From positions 1 to 30,293 of the IMG/VR virus record IMGVR_UViG_3300034111_000226: a stretch of 30,293 bases of DNA; one strand, 5' to 3'. The notes under the pieces were generated by a model, which saw nothing but the letters and a program-made list of their open reading frames with translations, searched no databases and was not told the origin of the DNA. The DNA comes from a virus. Every line of letters begins with the position of its first letter. Position 1 is the stretch's first letter. Position numbers and translations under genes: made by a program. Shown here in pieces: positions 28,255 to 30,293 of the stretch.

Positions 28255-28617
28255 TCAGTCCAACGTCAAAGTCAGGCTAGTAATCTGGAAAGTGTCACCC
28301 GACACAACGCTAGCAGAACTCGTGAAAGCACCCGTCCACAGACAGTTGCCACCCGTGCTGGCATCCCACAGCGACCAGTGGCTATAGGTTTCGGTGTTCG
28401 GCACGTTCGTCCAAGTGGGAGTGCTGGTGCTCGCCATAGCACCGCTAGCGGCGGCACCAAACGTCACAGACTGTCGGCTGGTGTTAGCCGCAGGATTAGC
28501 GGTACCATCCTCGCCTGCGTCACCCGTGTGGAGTTTCAGATATGAACCAGCCGCCGCAAACGAAACGCCACGAACAGCGTTCAACAAAGCCAGTTCACCG
28601 TAGTTAGAAATACTCAT
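28255..28617 (-). CDS. Small virion-associated protein, likely tail/fibre base component (120 aa)
   Basis: Begins MSISNYGELALLNAVRGVSF, followed by AAAGSYLKLHTGDAGEDGTA and NPAANTSRQSVTFGAAASGA, then TPTWTNVPNTETYSHWSLWD and a Thr/Ser beta end. This pattern (YLKLHTGDPGEDG-ANPA...W-x-N-V-P-x-T-E-T-Y-x-H-x-S-L-W-D) recurs in actinophage tail or capsid-fibre operons in my recollection, but I cannot give a firm family name. ATG 28617 overlaps the previous stop (ATGA) and has AAGGATG upstream. It probably forms the base on which the collar-domain fibres sit. Confidence 0.55.
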   Translation of the reverse strand: MSISNYGELALLNAVRGVSFAAAGSYLKLHTGDAGEDGTANPAANTSRQSVTFGAAASGAMASTSTPTWTNVPNTETYSHWSLWDASTGGNCLWTGAFTSSASVVSGDTFQITSLTLTLD

Positions 28618-28736
28618 TCGTCATCATCCTTATATTTAGAACCCCTAGGGGTATCGTTCTCGCACCAAGGGCACTCTCCCAAACTTGCTGGAAACAACTC
28701 CCCACAAATAGGACACTCGTTCAACCTAGCGGACAT
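28614..28736 (-). CDS. Tiny zinc-ribbon protein (40 aa)
   Basis: A 40-codon ORF with C8-P-I-C11-G and C22-P-W-C25 (NECPICGELF, GECPWCEND) and a charged C-terminus (KYKDDDE). A complete zinc ribbon in under 30 residues. The ATG (28734-28736) overlaps the small terminase stop (28736-28738), and its TGA (28614-28616) overlaps the next ATG, so it is coupled on both sides. Not recognised as a named family. Such peptides may bind nucleic acid or stabilise packaging complexes. Confidence 0.65.
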   Translation of the reverse strand: MSARLNECPICGELFPASLGECPWCENDTPRGSKYKDDDE

Positions 28737-29170
28737 CACACTGCTTTCAGCCGCCGAGACTGCTCACGTTGCGCCATGCCCGCCAACAACTTGTCCAACT
28801 CCTCATCCGACAAATCAGCCGTACTGGTAGCATTGTTGATTGTGACTTGCGGCACAAGACGGTTCGTAGCCTGAAGGTACAACTGAGCCGCCCGATTGTC
28901 CCCGCCAAGGGCTTTCTCATACAACGCATCCAGCAGACGCTGGGTGCGTTCTGGTGACCCTTGGATTTCGTTCACACGCTTATCCCACTCGGTCTTGAAA
29001 GTAGGACGCTTCTCCCAGCGACGCAAAGTGGTGGGGTCAACACCGAGCAACCTAGCCATTTCGCCCTGCGTCCTTGGGACGCGCTCATGGCTGGGTGTGA
29101 CTAACCATTCTAGGTATTGGGTTTGACGGGTGTCTAGGATGGTTGTGGTGTTGTCGTTTTCTGTTCCCAT
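28736..29170 (-). CDS. Terminase small subunit (144 aa)
   Basis: DNA-recognition partner of the large terminase. An N-terminal helix-turn-helix (residues about 33-52: RTQGEMARLLGVDPTTLRRW) is followed by a helical oligomerisation part (RVNEIQGSPERTQRLLDALY, GGDNRAAQLYLQATNRLV) and a short acidic-basic tail that may bind the large subunit (SDEELDKLLAGMAQREQSRR). First gene of the late operon. I choose ATG 29170; a TTG at 29191 extends the frame by 7 codons but has no better ribosome binding site. No clear Shine-Dalgarno for either. Confidence 0.75.
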   Translation of the reverse strand: MGTENDNTTTILDTRQTQYLEWLVTPSHERVPRTQGEMARLLGVDPTTLRRWEKRPTFKTEWDKRVNEIQGSPERTQRLLDALYEKALGGDNRAAQLYLQATNRLVPQVTINNATSTADLSDEELDKLLAGMAQREQSRRLKAV

Positions 29171-29183
29171 ATTACTGGTGGTT

Positions 29184-29209
29184 GCGTTCAATGTACGGTT
29201 TTTGAACGC
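29184..29209. repeat. Inverted repeat GCGTTCAA / TTGAACGC before the small terminase
   Basis: 8-base arms 29184-29191 and 29202-29209 around 10 bases. It lies between the -10-like TATAAT (29218-29223) and the small terminase start, at the expected 5' end of the late transcript. It fits an operator for a dimeric regulator, possibly autoregulation by the small terminase HTH. Confidence 0.5.
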
Positions 29210-29217
29210 TGGGGGGG

Positions 29218-29223
29218 ATTATA
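29218..29223 (-). promoter_or_regulatory. Possible late promoter -10 (TATAAT on minus strand)
   Basis: Minus strand reads TATAAT flanked by C-tracts. No acceptable -35 at 16-18 bases (AACCCA at 17). It is 48 bases upstream of the small terminase ATG. The absence of a -35 suggests activator dependence. Confidence 0.4.
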
Positions 29224-29250
29224 GGGGGGGAAAGAGATAATGGGTTAAAC

Positions 29251-29282
29251 ATGGTTACACGACTGAAAGGTAGTGTAACCAT
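29251..29282. repeat. Inverted repeat, 10-bp arms and 12-nt loop, in divergent control region
   Basis: ATGGTTACAC (29251-29260) and GTGTAACCAT (29273-29282) are exact reverse complements around 12 bases. It lies between the minus-strand TATAAT and the plus-strand TATACT, so it may be an operator acting on both transcripts. Same geometry as 828-859. Confidence 0.6.
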
Positions 29283-29285
29283 GAT

Positions 29286-29299
29286 ACTAGTATACTAGT
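29286..29299 (+). promoter_or_regulatory. 14-bp perfect palindrome containing a TATACT -10 candidate
   Basis: ACTAGTATACTAGT is its own reverse complement and contains TATACT (29291-29296), 34 bases before the start codon at 29331. No -35 seen. It could be a promoter for the basic-protein genes or another operator. Confidence 0.35.
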
Positions 29300-29330
29300 T
29301 GCGTGGACAGCATGAGTAAAGGATGTAGTT

Positions 29331-29444
29331 ATGCCTAAGGTTGGTAAGATGGAGTTTCCGTACACGAAGGCTGGTTATGCCGCCGCCAAGAAGCAGGCGG
29401 CGAAAACTGGCAAGAAGATGGTTGCCCCCAAGAAAAAGAAGTAA
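29331..29444 (+). CDS. Tiny lysine-rich protein (37 aa)
   Basis: A 37-codon ORF with 13 lysines: MPKVGKMEFPYTKAGYAAAK and an end KKMVAPKKKK. AAAGGA (29318-29323) is 7 bases before the ATG; the TAA (29442-29444) overlaps the next ATG (TAATG). The composition is like a histone H1 tail and suggests nucleic-acid binding or charge neutralisation in the head. First of three consecutive basic proteins. Confidence 0.65.
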   Translation: MPKVGKMEFPYTKAGYAAAKKQAAKTGKKMVAPKKKK

Positions 29445-29848
29445 TGGGTTACACTAAACCCGAGTTGCGGAAGCGTATCGTCGCCTCCGTCAAAGCAGGC
29501 TCCAAAGGTGGCAAGGCTGGAGAATGGTCTGCCCGTAAAGCCCAAATAGCCAGCCAGAAATATGAGAAGGCTGGCGGAGGTTACAGTGGTCCCAAAACCA
29601 CAGCACAGAAGAACCTGTCCAAGTGGACGGACGAGAAGTGGCGTACCAAGTCGGGTAAACCGTCCACGCAAGGTAAGTCTGCCACAGGGGAACGGTATCT
29701 GCCTACCAAAGCCATCAAGTCACTTAGTGCCGCAGAATATGCGGCAACCACCCGTGCCAAGCGTTCAGGCATCAAGCGTGGACAGCAGTTTGTTCCCAAC
29801 ACCCCAGCCGCCCGCAAAGCAGGTGCGGCGGCACGAAAGAAGAAATGA
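29444..29848 (+). CDS. DUF5872-type basic protein (134 aa)
   Basis: Sequence pattern of DUF5872: KPELRKRIVASVKAGSKGGK, G-E-W-S-A-R-K-A-Q-I-A, Y-x-K-A-G-G-G-Y-S-G-P-K, L-S-K-W-T-D-E-K-W-R-T-K, then R-Y-L-P-T-K-A-I-K-S-L-S-A-A-E-Y-A-A-T and a Lys/Arg-rich C-terminus (KAGAAARKKK). The family is found in phages and large viruses; its function is unknown. The protein is strongly basic and probably binds nucleic acid. Start ATG 29444 overlaps the previous stop. This plus-strand unit is divergent from the late operon. Confidence 0.75.
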   Translation: MGYTKPELRKRIVASVKAGSKGGKAGEWSARKAQIASQKYEKAGGGYSGPKTTAQKNLSKWTDEKWRTKSGKPSTQGKSATGERYLPTKAIKSLSAAEYAATTRAKRSGIKRGQQFVPNTPAARKAGAAARKKK

Positions 29849-30135
29849 TGCCCAACAAACCTGACCCCCGACTGAAGAAGGCTGGAGTAAGCGGATACAA
29901 CAAGCCGAAGCGTACCCCCAGCCACCCCACCAAATCCCATGTGGTCGTCGCCAAACAAGGCGACAGCATCAAAACCATCCGCTTCGGACAACAAGGAGTC
30001 TCAGGTTCCCCCCGCAAGGCTGGAGAATCCGAATCCTACAGGAAACGCCGTGAATCCTTTAAATCCCGTCACGCCTCCAATATCGCCAAAGGACCCATGT
30101 CAGCCGCATACTGGGCTGACAAAGTGAAATGGTAA
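29845..30135 (+). CDS. Basic conserved-looking protein (96 aa), often beside DUF5872 proteins
   Basis: Core: LKKAGVSGYNKPKRTPSHPT, KSHVVVAKQGDSIKTIRFGQ and QGVSG, then RKRRESFKSRHASNIAKGPM and SAAYWADKVKW at the C-terminus. The R-F-G-x-Q-G and F-x-x-R-H-x-x-N-I-x-x-G-x-x-S-A-x-Y-W-x-x-x-V-K-W pattern is one I associate with a family of small viral proteins (possibly DUF6321), without certainty. Start at 29845 or 29848, overlapping the previous TGA. Strongly basic, so nucleic-acid binding is likely. Nothing catalytic is seen. Confidence 0.65.
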   Translation: MMPNKPDPRLKKAGVSGYNKPKRTPSHPTKSHVVVAKQGDSIKTIRFGQQGVSGSPRKAGESESYRKRRESFKSRHASNIAKGPMSAAYWADKVKW

Positions 30136-30293
30136 CCCCACACGGGGTATAAATATTATATGTGAGCAGGGACTCCGTTCCTTTCACTAGGTGGGGGGTA
30201 TGCGAGGACACGCCAGCCACCCCTCAGGTATAAAAAGTGCCACGGCTCTAGCCTATCTGAGTCCCATGCGCGTGAACGGGCGCACCCCCCCAT
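30136..30293. other. 158-base non-coding end with several inverted repeats
   Basis: No gene seen. A 5-bp stem (30135-30139 with 30144-30148) just after the last stop is followed by an AT-rich run (30148-30161), a weak terminator-like element. Further on, GGGACTC (30169-30175) pairs with GAGTCCC (30259-30265), enclosing a G-rich tract (30192-30198), a C-rich tract (30219-30223) and smaller complementary pieces. It could be a structured RNA, a packaging or end region, or the leader of the next gene. It lacks a T-arm, so it is not a tRNA. Confidence 0.4.

Noticed and set aside
30169-30265. tRNA candidate closed by a 7-bp acceptor-like stem
   Set aside because: No TTCRA-type T-loop and no 5-bp T-stem before the 3' strand; the region does not fold as a cloverleaf.

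Overview
The window is a 30.3 kb piece of a tailed double-stranded DNA phage genome. The host is probably an actinobacterium. This is inferred from actinophage-like small proteins, an HTH-DUF1599 fusion, a DUF2746-like membrane protein and the high-GC, compact, ATGA/TGATG-coupled gene style; nothing in the window proves it. The virion genes point to a short-tailed (podovirus-like) particle: portal, scaffold, capsid, a head-tail adaptor, a beta-rich nozzle-like protein and a run of large helical internal-virion-type proteins, with no major tail tube or tape measure gene recognisable. No integrase, repressor or DNA polymerase was recognised, so lifestyle cannot be decided.

Layout. (1) Positions 1-9909, plus strand: early and replication genes. 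A run of small unknown and zinc-ribbon proteins (1-3248) leads to a RecB/Cas4-like Fe-S nuclease, a DnaB-like helicase, an archaeo-eukaryotic-type primase, a RusA-type Holliday junction resolvase, a second nuclease-like protein, and a sigma-region-4-like HTH fused to DUF1599, followed by several very small genes including two membrane proteins. (2) Positions 9836-29170, minus strand (read right to left): small terminase, zinc ribbon, tail-fibre genes including two tandem collar-domain paralogues and a ten-repeat Ser/Gly protein, large terminase, zinc ribbon, two holin-like membrane proteins, portal, scaffold, capsid, a strong terminator, then adaptor, nozzle and internal virion proteins, ending with an M15 peptidase endolysin. 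(3) Positions 29171-29330: a divergent control region. (4) Positions 29331-30135, plus strand: three small very basic proteins, one of the DUF5872 type, followed by an unexplained, possibly structured 158-base end.

The most striking unexplained signal is a dispersed 15-bp palindrome, GTTTCTRNYAGAAAC. I find 19 copies (10 perfect, 9 with one mismatch) from 189 to 25975. Sixteen lie inside genes and are read in two different frames (V-S-x-R-N or F-L-x-E-T), one straddles the portal stop codon, and two are non-coding. The signal therefore acts at the DNA level. Copies are dense in the early region and spaced about 2.0-2.3 kb apart over much of the late region. They look like a genome-wide binding-site array, comparable in idea (not in sequence) to the stoperators of cluster A mycobacteriophages.

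A second genome-wide signal is near-complete loss of several 4-bp palindromes. By eye I found no GGCC, CCGG or AGCT and only one GATC (18903), which suggests restriction-site avoidance.
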